From the NCBI GenBank assembly GCA_964484185.1, contig CAZAEQ010000043.1:1-35381 (forward strand): DNA of 35,381 nt, read 5' to 3'. The translations under genes and the position numbers were made by a program. Shown here piece after piece: positions 24,526-32,676 of the stretch. The notes beneath the pieces were generated by a model. That model saw nothing but the letters and a program-made list of their open reading frames with translations, did not search any database and was not told the origin of the DNA. The first letter of the stretch is position 1, and each line of letters starts with the position of its first letter. This DNA comes from F1-120-MAGs238 sp964484185. GTDB lineage: Bacteria > Planctomycetota > Phycisphaerae > Phycisphaerales > UBA1924.

Positions 24526-25184
24526 GGCTGGACGACGACGAAACCCGAGCCCTGAAATTTCATCTGGAAGCTCTCTCCTGAGCCGCGTCCAATGATGGTC
24601 TTGAACTGTATGTCGGTCTTGTATTCGGGCTCGAGATTGCCAGACCATGCAACGGTAGCTTGCGGATCCGTGAAGACGGGTTCGCCTGGCTTGACGACAA
24701 ATGTGAGCGGGCGGTGATGCGTAGTGATAGCGACGACACCCTTTCCAGAGAGGCGGACGTTAAAAAGACCACCGGATGCGATTGCAGAGATCTTTCGCAT
24801 CATCGTAATTTCGCTTGTGATGCCGTCCTGGAATGCGAGGAGGTCTTCGCCGTTGACCACAATGCTTTGATTGTCGAGATTCAGGATTGTGATTCGTTTG
24901 CCTTTGTCAGCGAGGTACAGAGCACCCGTGCCCTTGGCCTTGGTGAGTCGGGCACCTTCGCCGGTGACGGCTTTCTTCAGGAATTCACCGACACCGCGCT
25001 CGAGCGCGCCCTCTCGCTCGAATTGAATGTTGCCTTTGTAGGCCACCATCGAACCGACCTTGATCCAGACCATTCCGTTGAGATTGACTTGAAGAAAGTT
25101 GTGGGTTTCGAGTTCGAAGAGACCCTGATTGCGAACCTGGTCGGCGGTTTCAGAGATGAATTGGTCGATTGTCTGTGAGGACAT
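24495..25184 (-). CDS. AIM24 family protein
   Basis: A 229-residue protein of the AIM24 (PF01987) family, made of a double beta-barrel-like core. Typical segments are MVWIKVGSMVAYKGNIQFE, EGARLTKAKGTGALYLAD, and a C-terminal IIGRGSGESFQMKFQGSGFV region. The family is named after a yeast mitochondrial protein; its bacterial role is unknown. The start at 25184 is chosen over 25196 because GGAG stands 8 nt before it and the same GGAGCCCCCAATGTC leader precedes the next gene. It overlaps the permease stop tail to tail. The DinB gene lies 54 bp upstream in the same direction. Confidence 0.85.
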   Translation of the reverse strand: MSSQTIDQFISETADQVRNQGLFELETHNFLQVNLNGMVWIKVGSMVAYKGNIQFEREGALERGVGEFLKKAVTGEGARLTKAKGTGALYLADKGKRITILNLDNQSIVVNGEDLLAFQDGITSEITMMRKISAIASGGLFNVRLSGKGVVAITTHHRPLTFVVKPGEPVFTDPQATVAWSGNLEPEYKTDIQFKTIIGRGSGESFQMKFQGSGFVVVQPYEETFVPHG

Positions 25185-25238
25185 TGGGGGCTCCATTTGA
25201 TGATGAACTATGCAGTCGCTCGTTATTGGGAAACTGGG

Positions 25239-25709
25239 CTATTCGATTGCGGGGAGGTTGAGCATGCCGCGAATCATGTTGATTTGGCCGAAGTGATAGC
25301 AATCGTGCGGTATGAGGTATCCGAGGAGTCTTATATCCTGGATTGAGGGGTCGCCGAATGCGGCGGCGATGCGAGCCTGGGATTCCTGAAAGCGAGTTTT
25401 GGTGAGGGCCCATGCCTGTTCGGAGGTGTCAGTCAGTTCGGGGAAGTTGAGGCGTTTGACATCGTCATCGGTCGGCCGCTGATTCAGTGTTGCAGGAGTG
25501 ACGCGGCGGAGGCAGTTGTCGCGCCAGAAGATCATGTGCAGAACGTATTGCCAGATGGAATGGCGGCGGCCGGTGTGCTGGGGCAGCCAGGAGGCCTGGG
25601 CGGCGGTGAGGTCTTCGATGGATTTGCTCCATGATGCGGACCAGAGGCCCTCGGTCCAGGCATCATTCCACCAAGTTTGAAGATGGAGACGTTGGGGTTC
25701 AGTTGACAT
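25239..25709 (-). CDS. DinB-like four-helix metalloprotein
   Basis: A 156-residue protein of the DinB/YfiT superfamily. The three histidines of the metal site can be traced: one in the WQYVLHMIFW helix (about residue 58) and two in the IPHDCYHFGQI helix (about 135 and 139). Members include thiol-dependent S-transferases, but most are uncharacterised, so no reaction is assigned. The ATG at 25709 carries the leader AGGAGCCCCCAATGTC, nearly the same as that of AIM24 downstream. The two are probably co-transcribed. Confidence 0.85.
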   Translation of the reverse strand: MSTEPQRLHLQTWWNDAWTEGLWSASWSKSIEDLTAAQASWLPQHTGRRHSIWQYVLHMIFWRDNCLRRVTPATLNQRPTDDDVKRLNFPELTDTSEQAWALTKTRFQESQARIAAAFGDPSIQDIRLLGYLIPHDCYHFGQINMIRGMLNLPAIE

Positions 25710-25807
25710 TGGGGGCTCCTGTACTCACCTCTGAAACTGCTGCGCATACTACCATGGGGCGCGTGAGGTTGCAACCGCTTTAAGGGACCAATCGGAATTC
25801 ATTAAAA

Positions 25808-25839
25808 CAAAACAACCGGCTTGTGAGCCGGTTGTTTTG
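25808..25839 (-). terminator. intrinsic terminator, likely for the dockerin gene
   Basis: A perfect 14-bp stem (CAAAACAACCGGCT / AGCCGGTTGTTTTG) with a 4-nt TGTG loop. On the reverse strand the stem's right arm ends in TTGTTTTG and continues to TTTTAAT, a good T-rich tail after the dockerin-tailed gene. The forward strand also has TTTT at its end, but no forward gene ends here. Confidence 0.85.
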
Positions 25840-25876
25840 ATGGGAAACTTGGCAGGCGGTCGCCCGCACCACACTT

Positions 25877-28099
25877 TCAGCAGCCTGCACTGAATGCATC
25901 TACGAAATCGAGATAATCGAAGAAGTCGATGACGCCATCATGATTGAAATCCGCAGACATGGATTCTGCAGAGAACGCGTCGACGAAGTCGAGATAGTCG
26001 AAGAAGTCAACCACGCCGTCCTGGTTGAAGTCAGCGGGGCAGCGTGGGGTGACTGACTCAGCGCGGAGGAAGACCTGGGTTGGGGTGTAGACGAATGACC
26101 ATTCAACGATCGTGCCGTTTTGCGTGATGGTCACGGGCGAATTGGTGAATGTGCCGGTGACTCCGAAGCGGGTATCGAGGAAGAGGAAGGTCTGACCGAT
26201 TGTGGGAAGGAACTGGACATTGTTATTTTCAGTGAGTTCGACGTTGACGACCCCGTTGATAGTTGAGGGTGCGCCGGTGACGCGGAGGACATCGTTGAGA
26301 ACGCCGGGATTGTCGCCGCCGATCTGGACGTCCCAGGAGCCAGTTGCTGTCTGGGTGAATTTATGGACGCTCGCGTAACTCTCGAAATTACTCACAAACA
26401 TCGAGCCATCGTTGATCAGTGAAGCCTGGGACAAATTGGACTGAGTGTAAAGGAACATGTTGCCTGAAGGGAGATTGTGAAGCGAACCCTGGCCAGAGAA
26501 TACGACGTTGTTGACAACGGTTGAGGCGCCAGAGAGTCGCAGTTCAGAAGTTGGCGTCGTGAACGTCAGGGCTGCACCGTTACCAAGCTGTGTGTCGGCT
26601 GTGATCTGCACTGAACCGGTAATATTTATCGTGCCCAGGACGTTGAGAGGAGAGCCCTCAATACGTGTCGTGGGGAGATTCAGGACACCCGAGAGATTCA
26701 GCACGTTTGACGAATACCAGTAGTCCGGGGTGGTGAGGTTCATCGTGAGCCTTGAAGCAAAGCCGCCAGCGATTGTCATTACGCCATCGAACCCGTTGCC
26801 ATTCTGCGACTCGTCGACCGTTGTCGCGTTGATGATGAGGCTGTTGCCGATGACCCAATTGGCTCCACCACTATTACCATCCATGTCGAATGCACCAGCG
26901 GTGATGATGGTCGGACCGGTCACGGTTGCATCTGCATCCTGGCTTGCTCGGCCGTTGAAGGTCACAGTGCCGTTCCAAGTTGTGGCGCCGCTGAATGACA
27001 AGGGAGTCACAACGACTGGGGCCGCGTCAGTAGTAAATGTGCCGCCAAGGACGGTTGTAGGACCATCGAATCGGAATTCGCCATCGAGGTCGATGCTGTA
27101 GGTGCCGCCTTCAATTGTCGTCGCGCCATTGATCTCCAGAAGATCTTGCGGACCGACAATGGCGCCGGCGGCGGGCTGCAGCGTCAGGGGGTTATTGATC
27201 TGGCCGTGTGCGCCGGTGCCCGACATGCTGATTTCGCCTGAGAAATCAAGCGCCGTTCCGTTGAGCCTTGAGATAACATCAAAGGTTGAGTTGTTAATGA
27301 ACACGAGTGTCGATGCCGGGCCCATTGCCCAGCCATCGGACATGTTCATTGTGATGTACCCGCCCTCAACGATTCTGAAACCCTCATCGTATGTGTCAGC
27401 GAGTTGATCACCATTGATCGTCAGGTGTGCGAAGTCCACACCATTTTCGTGGTACACCGAAGCGGAAATCACTGCATCATCGGCAACGGTGCCATCAAGG
27501 TCGATTCTCCCGGTACCCTGTTGAGTGATCGTGAGACCATGGGTCCCGGGCCCGATGCCGCCGTTGTTTCGCAATGCTACTGCAGCATTTGAGGTGAGTC
27601 TGACAACGCCGTCGCCTGAAAGCGCTGACGTGTCGTTGATCAGCAGCAGACCCCGCACTTCGAGTCCGCCGCCGGACATATCTATCCATCCGCGATCGCT
27701 CACGGTGAGATTGGTCGTGACGTAATCGTACGAGAAATTCGGGCCATCCTGGACCTGAACACGGGAAGGCCATCCGACCATTCCATCGCTGTTGTAACCT
27801 GAGATCAACGTGTCGCCATTGACGACCATGCGAGCATTGTCAGTTGTCAAAGCCATGCCATCGGTGATTGTCATCGATGCCACTGTTGAGTTGACGTTCA
27901 GGCTGACAAAGGCGTTTTCAGCGATAGCGGTATTACCCAGGAATACGTTGTCCAACACGCCAGGGACGCCGGGGGCAAGCCAATTCGCACCCGTGTTCCA
28001 GCTGCCGAACCCGAGGTTCCAGCTCTTATCGACCGCGTGGGCCTGCCCGGAAACCGCGAGAATGGCCGCCGCACACCAGAGAACTTTGCTTGATTTCAT
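25877..28099 (-). CDS. large secreted protein with GC-type dockerin tail
   Basis: A 740-residue exported protein. The start at 28099 (MKSSKVLWCAAAILAVSG) is preferred over 28138 because GGAG lies about 10 nt upstream and the signal peptide then begins with the methionine; cleavage is likely at AHA-VDK. The body is low-charge, Gly/Thr/Asn-rich and made of repeated short strands (S-G-V-L-N-L patterns), fitting a right-handed beta-helix as in autotransporter-associated repeats. The tail has two near-identical EF-hand-like units (ADFN-DGV-DFFDYLDFVDAFSA), preceded by Cys-Pro and ending in Gly-Cys. This is the tail type called GC-type dockerin, thought to serve anchoring in planctomycetes and not cellulosomes. 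A strong terminator follows. Confidence 0.85.
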   Translation of the reverse strand: MKSSKVLWCAAAILAVSGQAHAVDKSWNLGFGSWNTGANWLAPGVPGVLDNVFLGNTAIAENAFVSLNVNSTVASMTITDGMALTTDNARMVVNGDTLISGYNSDGMVGWPSRVQVQDGPNFSYDYVTTNLTVSDRGWIDMSGGGLEVRGLLLINDTSALSGDGVVRLTSNAAVALRNNGGIGPGTHGLTITQQGTGRIDLDGTVADDAVISASVYHENGVDFAHLTINGDQLADTYDEGFRIVEGGYITMNMSDGWAMGPASTLVFINNSTFDVISRLNGTALDFSGEISMSGTGAHGQINNPLTLQPAAGAIVGPQDLLEINGATTIEGGTYSIDLDGEFRFDGPTTVLGGTFTTDAAPVVVTPLSFSGATTWNGTVTFNGRASQDADATVTGPTIITAGAFDMDGNSGGANWVIGNSLIINATTVDESQNGNGFDGVMTIAGGFASRLTMNLTTPDYWYSSNVLNLSGVLNLPTTRIEGSPLNVLGTINITGSVQITADTQLGNGAALTFTTPTSELRLSGASTVVNNVVFSGQGSLHNLPSGNMFLYTQSNLSQASLINDGSMFVSNFESYASVHKFTQTATGSWDVQIGGDNPGVLNDVLRVTGAPSTINGVVNVELTENNNVQFLPTIGQTFLFLDTRFGVTGTFTNSPVTITQNGTIVEWSFVYTPTQVFLRAESVTPRCPADFNQDGVVDFFDYLDFVDAFSAESMSADFNHDGVIDFFDYLDFVDAFSAGC

Positions 28100-28270
28100 G
28101 ACTATGACTCCTGCTTGCGTCGCGGCGGGAATCGCCATGACTACACCGGGAAAGTGCGGAGCAGGAGTGAATGTGACAACCGTGTAGAACTATTTTTGAA
28201 TTCGACAATGACGACTGGAGTGAAATGAGGTTCCTGTTATCACTATGCTGCAGGCGGCGACCGGGTCCAA

Positions 28271-28891
28271 TCACCGCTTACGGCGATAGGCAATGCAACC
28301 ACCAAGCGCAACCGCAACAATTGAACCCGGAGCAGGAACAAGGGTAAGCGAAACGGCATCGATCGCCGCGCCGCGGGCGGAAGTTGCGGTGGTAGCGCGG
28401 AAGGCGAGGCGATTGACGCCGGCAATCGCGACCACATCAACATCGCGAATCTGCCAGCCCATGTTGGCGCCGTTGCTGCCACCGTGGATCGACGAGAACG
28501 AGGCGACCACCTGATTGTTCCAGAGGACGTTCATCGCAAAGTTGAAGTTTGGACCCCAGACGTTTCCTGCCTGAGCGAACGAGATGTTGTAAATGCTGCC
28601 CGCATCGAGATTCTGAACATCCTGATAGATGCCGCTGGGCTGGCCAACGCCGCAGAGATCGATCCAGTACTCACCTTCGTATGCGGAAAGCTGCAGGTTG
28701 GGCAAGTTGCCGTTCACTTCGGCCTTGACGTATTCAATGTCGCTTGGACCGGAGCAGGTCCAGTTACCCCAGGTCTGTCCGTTGCCCACCGAGCGGAAGC
28801 CCAGAGCCGGCTGTTCGAAATTGCCGTTGATGAGCTGGGCCGAAGAAATGCTTGCGATTGATGCTGCGATGAGCGTGGCGATGTGTCTCAT
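28271..28891 (-). CDS. DUF642/choice-of-anchor C-like protein with PEP-CTERM-like tail
   Basis: A 206-residue secreted protein from the ATG at 28891 (MRHIATLIAASIASISSAQ); a start at 28996 would add 35 non-signal residues. After the signal peptide the beta-sandwich opens with LINGNFEQPALG, and the DUF642-type pattern continues with WGNWTCSGPSDIEYV, EGEYWIDLCGVGQPSGIYQDV and YNISFAQAGNVWGP. The tail VPAPGSIVAVALGGCIAYRRKR consists of a PxP-type motif, a hydrophobic stretch and an Arg/Lys cluster, the layout of PEP-CTERM sorting signals processed by an exosortase. It lies 171 bp upstream of the dockerin gene and both face the same way. Likely an envelope or exopolysaccharide-associated protein. 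Confidence 0.8.
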   Translation of the reverse strand: MRHIATLIAASIASISSAQLINGNFEQPALGFRSVGNGQTWGNWTCSGPSDIEYVKAEVNGNLPNLQLSAYEGEYWIDLCGVGQPSGIYQDVQNLDAGSIYNISFAQAGNVWGPNFNFAMNVLWNNQVVASFSSIHGGSNGANMGWQIRDVDVVAIAGVNRLAFRATTATSARGAAIDAVSLTLVPAPGSIVAVALGGCIAYRRKR

Positions 28892-29043
28892 GAGTTTCTC
28901 ACTTACTTGATTGCACTTGCGAAAGGGTGAGAGTTTACATGCTTTCAAGACACTTTGCGACTCAAACTCAGCGTTAGCGAGAGACTTTTCGCGCACGCCC
29001 GCCCGATAATGTCACCACAGAACTCAGACGAGCACGCGTTCGG

Positions 29044-29850
29044 TCACGAAGCTGTAACCACGATCGCCTGCATGGTGGAAGTGCAGGGACTGCTACCAAA
29101 CTTTGCAGCCAGAACGCCAGCGAGTTCTTTGCGGATGGGAGTAAAGTCTGTCACGCCCCGCTCCTGCAGCGCAGCGAACAGTGGAGTGCCTTCAAGCCAG
29201 GCTCGTGCGGCATCTTCCGCGGCTGGTGCGATCGAGGGAAATCCGATGGTCTCAATAGTGCATTGTGTGAATCCGCCAGCACGAACCACTCGTTCGATTT
29301 CAGCGCGATCGAAATAGCCGTACGGAGTTTTTGCCAGAAACTGCGGCGGGTTTTCCGAATACCTCGCGGCAAGACATTCGTGCACAGTCCGCGGTATTGG
29401 GTTGTGTGCCAGCGAGTCCCAGACGTTGAGAATGTACCGGCCGCCAGGTTTGAGTACACGGCGGGCCTCCTGCATTGATTTGACTTTGTCAGGAAAGAAC
29501 ATGAGGCCGTATTGGCAGGCGATCGAATCGAAGGATTGGTCTGCGAACGGGAGCGAGCAGGCATCTACCGCCTGGTAGGAAACTCGCGGATCGGCCCCGA
29601 GAAACGGTCGGGCAACATTGATCATCGCTTCGTTGAGATCGGTGGCAAGCAGGGTTGCGGCTGGCGGCATGGTTCGAGCGATTTCTTTCGTCACGATTCC
29701 GGTGCCGCAGGCGAGTTCGAGGATTCGGTCATTGGCGCGAGTTGTCAGTCGCCTGGCCATGTCGCGGGCATATGCATCAAAAATCATGGGGCCCAGATAG
29801 GTGTGATAGGTCTGGGGGACAGAACCGGTAAAGGCAACTGGTGATGACAT
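29044..29850 (-). CDS. class I SAM-dependent methyltransferase
   Basis: A 268-residue cytosolic methyltransferase of the UbiE/Methyltransf_11 type. The start is ATG 29850 with GGAG 6 nt upstream; a TTG four codons earlier is less likely. Motif I ILELACGTGIVT at about 43-54, an acidic second strand (LATDLNEAM), motif II with CQYGLMFFPD, and LKPGGRYILNVWD are in the usual order. The substrate is not known; the PQTYHTYLGPMIFDAYA opening is common among methyltransferases with small-molecule substrates. It is divergent from the next gene with about 67 bp between. Confidence 0.85.
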   Translation of the reverse strand: MSSPVAFTGSVPQTYHTYLGPMIFDAYARDMARRLTTRANDRILELACGTGIVTKEIARTMPPAATLLATDLNEAMINVARPFLGADPRVSYQAVDACSLPFADQSFDSIACQYGLMFFPDKVKSMQEARRVLKPGGRYILNVWDSLAHNPIPRTVHECLAARYSENPPQFLAKTPYGYFDRAEIERVVRAGGFTQCTIETIGFPSIAPAAEDAARAWLEGTPLFAALQERGVTDFTPIRKELAGVLAAKFGSSPCTSTMQAIVVTAS

Positions 29851-29917
29851 GGTGCACTCCAAAACTTCAGTGTGAAGTGTACCGGGTCAAGGCGAGGAAT
29901 CCTATTCTTAACGGCTC

Positions 29918-30637
29918 ATGGTTGTGCCTGGCACAGAGAACATTTCCTCAAGGCTACTCGGCGGAGTCAGACGTGATATGCGTCTGTCAACTGGCGATCT
30001 CAATCTCTTAAGGCCGGAGTACGAATCTACGTGCAAGGCTGCGAGGCGACTGGGATGGCTTGTCACCGGGGGACTCAGTCTGGTGTTTGCGATTGCAATT
30101 GGTGCGGTCTATTTCTGGCGAGGTGTTCCGCTGAATGCAATAGTAGATGAAACGCAAAACTGCGTGGTTTACGCCACTCTCGTTGCCGTGTTTATTTCAA
30201 TCGCTGTTGGTTGGGGCATCGTAACACCATTGAAGGCTCGTCTGGATTTCAAAGAAGGTGAAGCGCTCTTTGACGCATGCTGGGCAACAATTCACGGTTG
30301 GTTGCCCATGCGGGTGGTGCGTCTCACGGCCGCCGCCACTTTGTATGCACTGGTGCCTGCCAGCATTGCGATCCTGGCGGATGCAGAGCTTGTGGACGAT
30401 CGAGTGCTATTGGCGGGTCCATTTCGTACACCACACTCTTACGCGGAGATCACCGAATTGAGGCTCGAGCGTGAGGCGACCATGAGAGAGATGGAACCTT
30501 GGATCATCATCCGGTTCAACGATGGCGCGAAACTGGAGTTTCATGCAAATCGTTACGGCGCATCTGTCGAGGCAATTGCCGATTTTGTTTCAAAGAGGAG
30601 CCCAGTGCCTCTTCAAAAGAGCAAGATGCTGCCGTGA
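29918..30637 (+). CDS. three-TM membrane protein with PH-like C-terminus, unknown
   Basis: A 239-residue protein I cannot name. Hydrophobic segments lie at about 46-66, 83-104 and 132-153. The remaining 80 residues (DRVLLAGPFRTPHSYAEI, then WIIIRFNDGAKLEFHANRYG) read as the strand order of a bacterial PH-like domain that would face the cytoplasm. A TATTCT hexamer ends 9 nt before the ATG and no Shine-Dalgarno is seen. It ends 6 nt before the convergent TSUP gene. Confidence 0.6.
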   Translation: MVVPGTENISSRLLGGVRRDMRLSTGDLNLLRPEYESTCKAARRLGWLVTGGLSLVFAIAIGAVYFWRGVPLNAIVDETQNCVVYATLVAVFISIAVGWGIVTPLKARLDFKEGEALFDACWATIHGWLPMRVVRLTAAATLYALVPASIAILADAELVDDRVLLAGPFRTPHSYAEITELRLEREATMREMEPWIIIRFNDGAKLEFHANRYGASVEAIADFVSKRSPVPLQKSKMLP

Positions 30638-30643
30638 GAATCC

Positions 30644-31426
30644 TCAATCCCCTGTCACAACAAACCAAAACATCCGCCCCGCTATCGCCGCCGCGGCGAG
30701 CAGGAACGCCCATCTCACAAACTTCGCGCCGTTCCTGATGGCCACGTGGCTGCCGCAGTAGCTACCTGCTGCGTTGGCGAGGGCCATGGGGATAGCGATG
30801 GGCCAGACGACCAGGCCGCTGATGATGAACGTCCCCAAGGCGCCGATGTTGCTGCCCATGTTCATGGCTTTAGCGTTGCCCGTCCCGGTGACGAAATCGA
30901 ACCTGAGGAATCGCACCATGATGAAGACCAGGAACGATCCGGTGCCGGGTCCGAAGAAGCCGTCGTAGAAACCTATCACGAGTCCGGCGGCGATGGTGAT
31001 GGCAATGTTTCGTTTCGTCGGTCCGGCGTAGGCCGATTCGCCGCCGATCTGCGGCTTAAAGAACATGTAGAGAGCCATGCAGATCAGCAGGCCGCCGAAG
31101 ATTGATTTCGTCAGCGTCTGGTCGAACGTGCCGACTTGCATGAGTACTAGCGCGCCGCAGATGGACCCTGCTACTGCACAGATGCCGCCGATGCTGGCAA
31201 TCACATAATCGAGTTTGCCGCGCGCGAGGAACGAAATGGTTGCGGTGCTGCTGCCGCAGGATGCGACGAATTTGTTGGTGCCAGCAATGTTTGGAATCGG
31301 GAGGCCGAGTGCGGCAATTGCGGGCATGGTGAAGATGCCGCCGCCGCCGGCCATGGCGTCGATGAGGCCGGCGATGAATGCAATTGCGGTGCAAGCGGCG
31401 ATTTGGGTTGTGGTGAAGTCGTGCAA
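30644..31426 (-). CDS. TSUP-family permease (TauE/SafE type)
   Basis: About 260 residues with 8 or more hydrophobic segments. The first repeat has FIAGLIDAMAGGGGIFTMPA and GTNKFVASCGSSTAT, and the second has GFYDGFFGPGTGSFLVF and FVTGTGNAKAMNMGSN; the paired G-D-GGGG/G-PG motifs are the TSUP signature. Family members export or import small sulphur-containing or organic anions. The TTG at 31426 is preferred since it gives a family-length protein and leaves 10 bp after the upstream gene; a further TTG at 31534 would overlap that gene by about 100 bp. It is likely driven by the promoter at 31823-31850 together with the 116-residue membrane gene. Confidence 0.85.
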   Translation of the reverse strand: MHDFTTTQIAACTAIAFIAGLIDAMAGGGGIFTMPAIAALGLPIPNIAGTNKFVASCGSSTATISFLARGKLDYVIASIGGICAVAGSICGALVLMQVGTFDQTLTKSIFGGLLICMALYMFFKPQIGGESAYAGPTKRNIAITIAAGLVIGFYDGFFGPGTGSFLVFIMVRFLRFDFVTGTGNAKAMNMGSNIGALGTFIISGLVVWPIAIPMALANAAGSYCGSHVAIRNGAKFVRWAFLLAAAAIAGRMFWFVVTGD

Positions 31427-31436
31427 GGGGGAGAGG

Positions 31437-31787
31437 TTAGGCGATGGGCATCTGGCCAGACGCTGCTTCCCGTTCCGAGCGGCTTTTGATCGCTTTGTCC
31501 CAGAAGTGGCAAATCGTCGCGTAGGTAATCGCAATTACGGCCTCGACACCGGTTGCTGGCCAACGCAAGCTGTCCTGAAGCTCCTCCGGAGACTGGTCCT
31601 GATGTGTTATGGCCCAGATGACGCCGAACCCAAAGATGATTGTGAAAGACACGGGGAGAAGCGTCAGGAGAAATCCACCGAGATAGCGATAATGCGGATG
31701 GGCGATCGCATCTTTGCCTGTCCCCTTGCCGCGGAAGAGCATGATGCAGCCCCAAATTGTGAGTAAAACTTCAATTGCAAGAATCAT
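31437..31787 (-). CDS. small membrane protein upstream of TSUP permease
   Basis: A 116-residue protein with two or three hydrophobic segments (1-18, about 36-63, and a weak one near 80-95) and a charged C-terminal tail. I do not recognise a family. GAGGAA lies about 10 nt before the ATG, and a strong promoter is seen 36-58 bp upstream, so this is the first gene of the operon with the TSUP permease 10 bp downstream. It may support the same transport function. Confidence 0.65.
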   Translation of the reverse strand: MILAIEVLLTIWGCIMLFRGKGTGKDAIAHPHYRYLGGFLLTLLPVSFTIIFGFGVIWAITHQDQSPEELQDSLRWPATGVEAVIAITYATICHFWDKAIKSRSEREAASGQMPIA

Positions 31788-31822
31788 GGCACAAATTCCT
31801 CAAGAGGTTTTGGAACGCGTTG

Positions 31823-31863
31823 AGTATACAGAATATCTGATTTGTGTCAAATCGTTGATTTGA
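31823..31863 (-). promoter_or_regulatory. near-consensus promoter with dyad over the -35
   Basis: On the reverse strand, TTGACA (31845-31850) and TATACT (31823-31828) are 16 bp apart; both are within one base of the sigma-70 consensus. A perfect inverted repeat, TCAAATC-gtt-GATTTGA, lies at 31847-31863, overlapping and extending upstream of the -35, where a repressor or activator could bind. It points at the 116-residue membrane gene and TSUP permease. Confidence 0.7.
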
Positions 31864-31937
31864 TCACGAAAACGCGTAGTCTTTGGCGAGAAGTCTCAAT
31901 GCCACTATGGGAATTCATGTTCCGTATGCAAGGCGTC

Positions 31938-32378
31938 TTATCCCACGCCGTTTCTGGGCTCAACTCGCATCATGGTCGCTTGCATCATCGCGATGGCGGT
32001 GTCCGGCTTGCCTCTGGCGATCGCGATGACTTCGGCTGTGGCCACGCCGATCGTGCGGCCCACGCGGGCAACGCGGCCGCGGGCGATGAATATTTCGCCG
32101 ACTGCGGGGGCCATGAGGTTGATCTTGAATTCGATGCTGAGGACCGCGGAGCCTTGGGGCATGCGTGTGAGACAGGCGTAACCGCAGGCGGAATCGGCGA
32201 TGGTCGCGATGGCACCAGCGTGGACGAAGCCGTGCTGCTGCTGGATTGATTCTGACCAGGGAAGTTCGATGTCTACCTCGCCATCGGCCACGTGGGTGAG
32301 TGTGGCGCCGAGGGTTGAAAGAAGTCGCTGGCGATTGAAGGATTCGGCGATGCGGGTGTGGAGCGCAGGGTTGGGCAT
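31938..32378 (-). CDS. PaaI-type hotdog thioesterase
   Basis: A 146-residue single hotdog domain. The catalytic-site helix starts QQHGFVHAGAIATIADSA, with His49 and His53 before the helix and Asp62 in it, matching the HGG..D layout of the PaaI family (here HAG). Strands SIEFKINLMAP and FIARGRVARVGRTIGVATAEV follow, as usual. Such enzymes hydrolyse acyl-CoA thioesters, often aromatic or misloaded ones; the substrate is not fixed. The ATG at 32378 is taken from family length. It is a lone gene in reverse direction. Confidence 0.87.
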   Translation of the reverse strand: MPNPALHTRIAESFNRQRLLSTLGATLTHVADGEVDIELPWSESIQQQHGFVHAGAIATIADSACGYACLTRMPQGSAVLSIEFKINLMAPAVGEIFIARGRVARVGRTIGVATAEVIAIARGKPDTAIAMMQATMMRVEPRNGVG

Positions 32379-32468
32379 GGGGGAGGGTATCTGTCATCGA
32401 GCCTTGAACGTGAGTTCCAGATCATGACTGCCCCGGTGCAGACCATTCAGTGAGAGTGTCGTTTTACA

Positions 32469-32559
32469 GCCTGCTTCAGCAGGCTTGCCCGCTTGAAGGC
32501 CACCGCTTTCAGCGGTGGTACACGGGTCCCCGGAATCTGTCCAGCCCGTTCCACGGGCT
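32469..32559. repeat. REP-like cluster of three perfect hairpins
   Basis: Three short-loop hairpins lie in a row: GCCTGC-ttca-GCAGGC (32469-32484), CCACCGCT-ttc-AGCGGTGG (32500-32518) and AGCCCGT-tcc-ACGGGCT (32543-32559). A TACAAT -10-like hexamer (32594-32599) and a 7-codon frame (ATG 32606, stop 32627-32629) follow. I recall such clusters beside REP-associated transposase genes; none is intact here, so this is a remnant or a non-autonomous element. Confidence 0.65.
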
Positions 32560-32676
32560 TCTCGTCCCGCCTTCAGGCCGGTTTGTTTTGTAGTACAATC
32601 GAACGATGCCGCGCCAGACAAAGCGATAAAACAATTCCCAATACACATTACGGAACTTCGCGTTGCGAGTTTTTCA

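Noticed and set aside
23056..24648. 530-codon reverse frame antisense to the APC permease
   Set aside because: Very rich in Arg, His, Gln and Asn with no recognisable fold; the permease on the other strand is complete.
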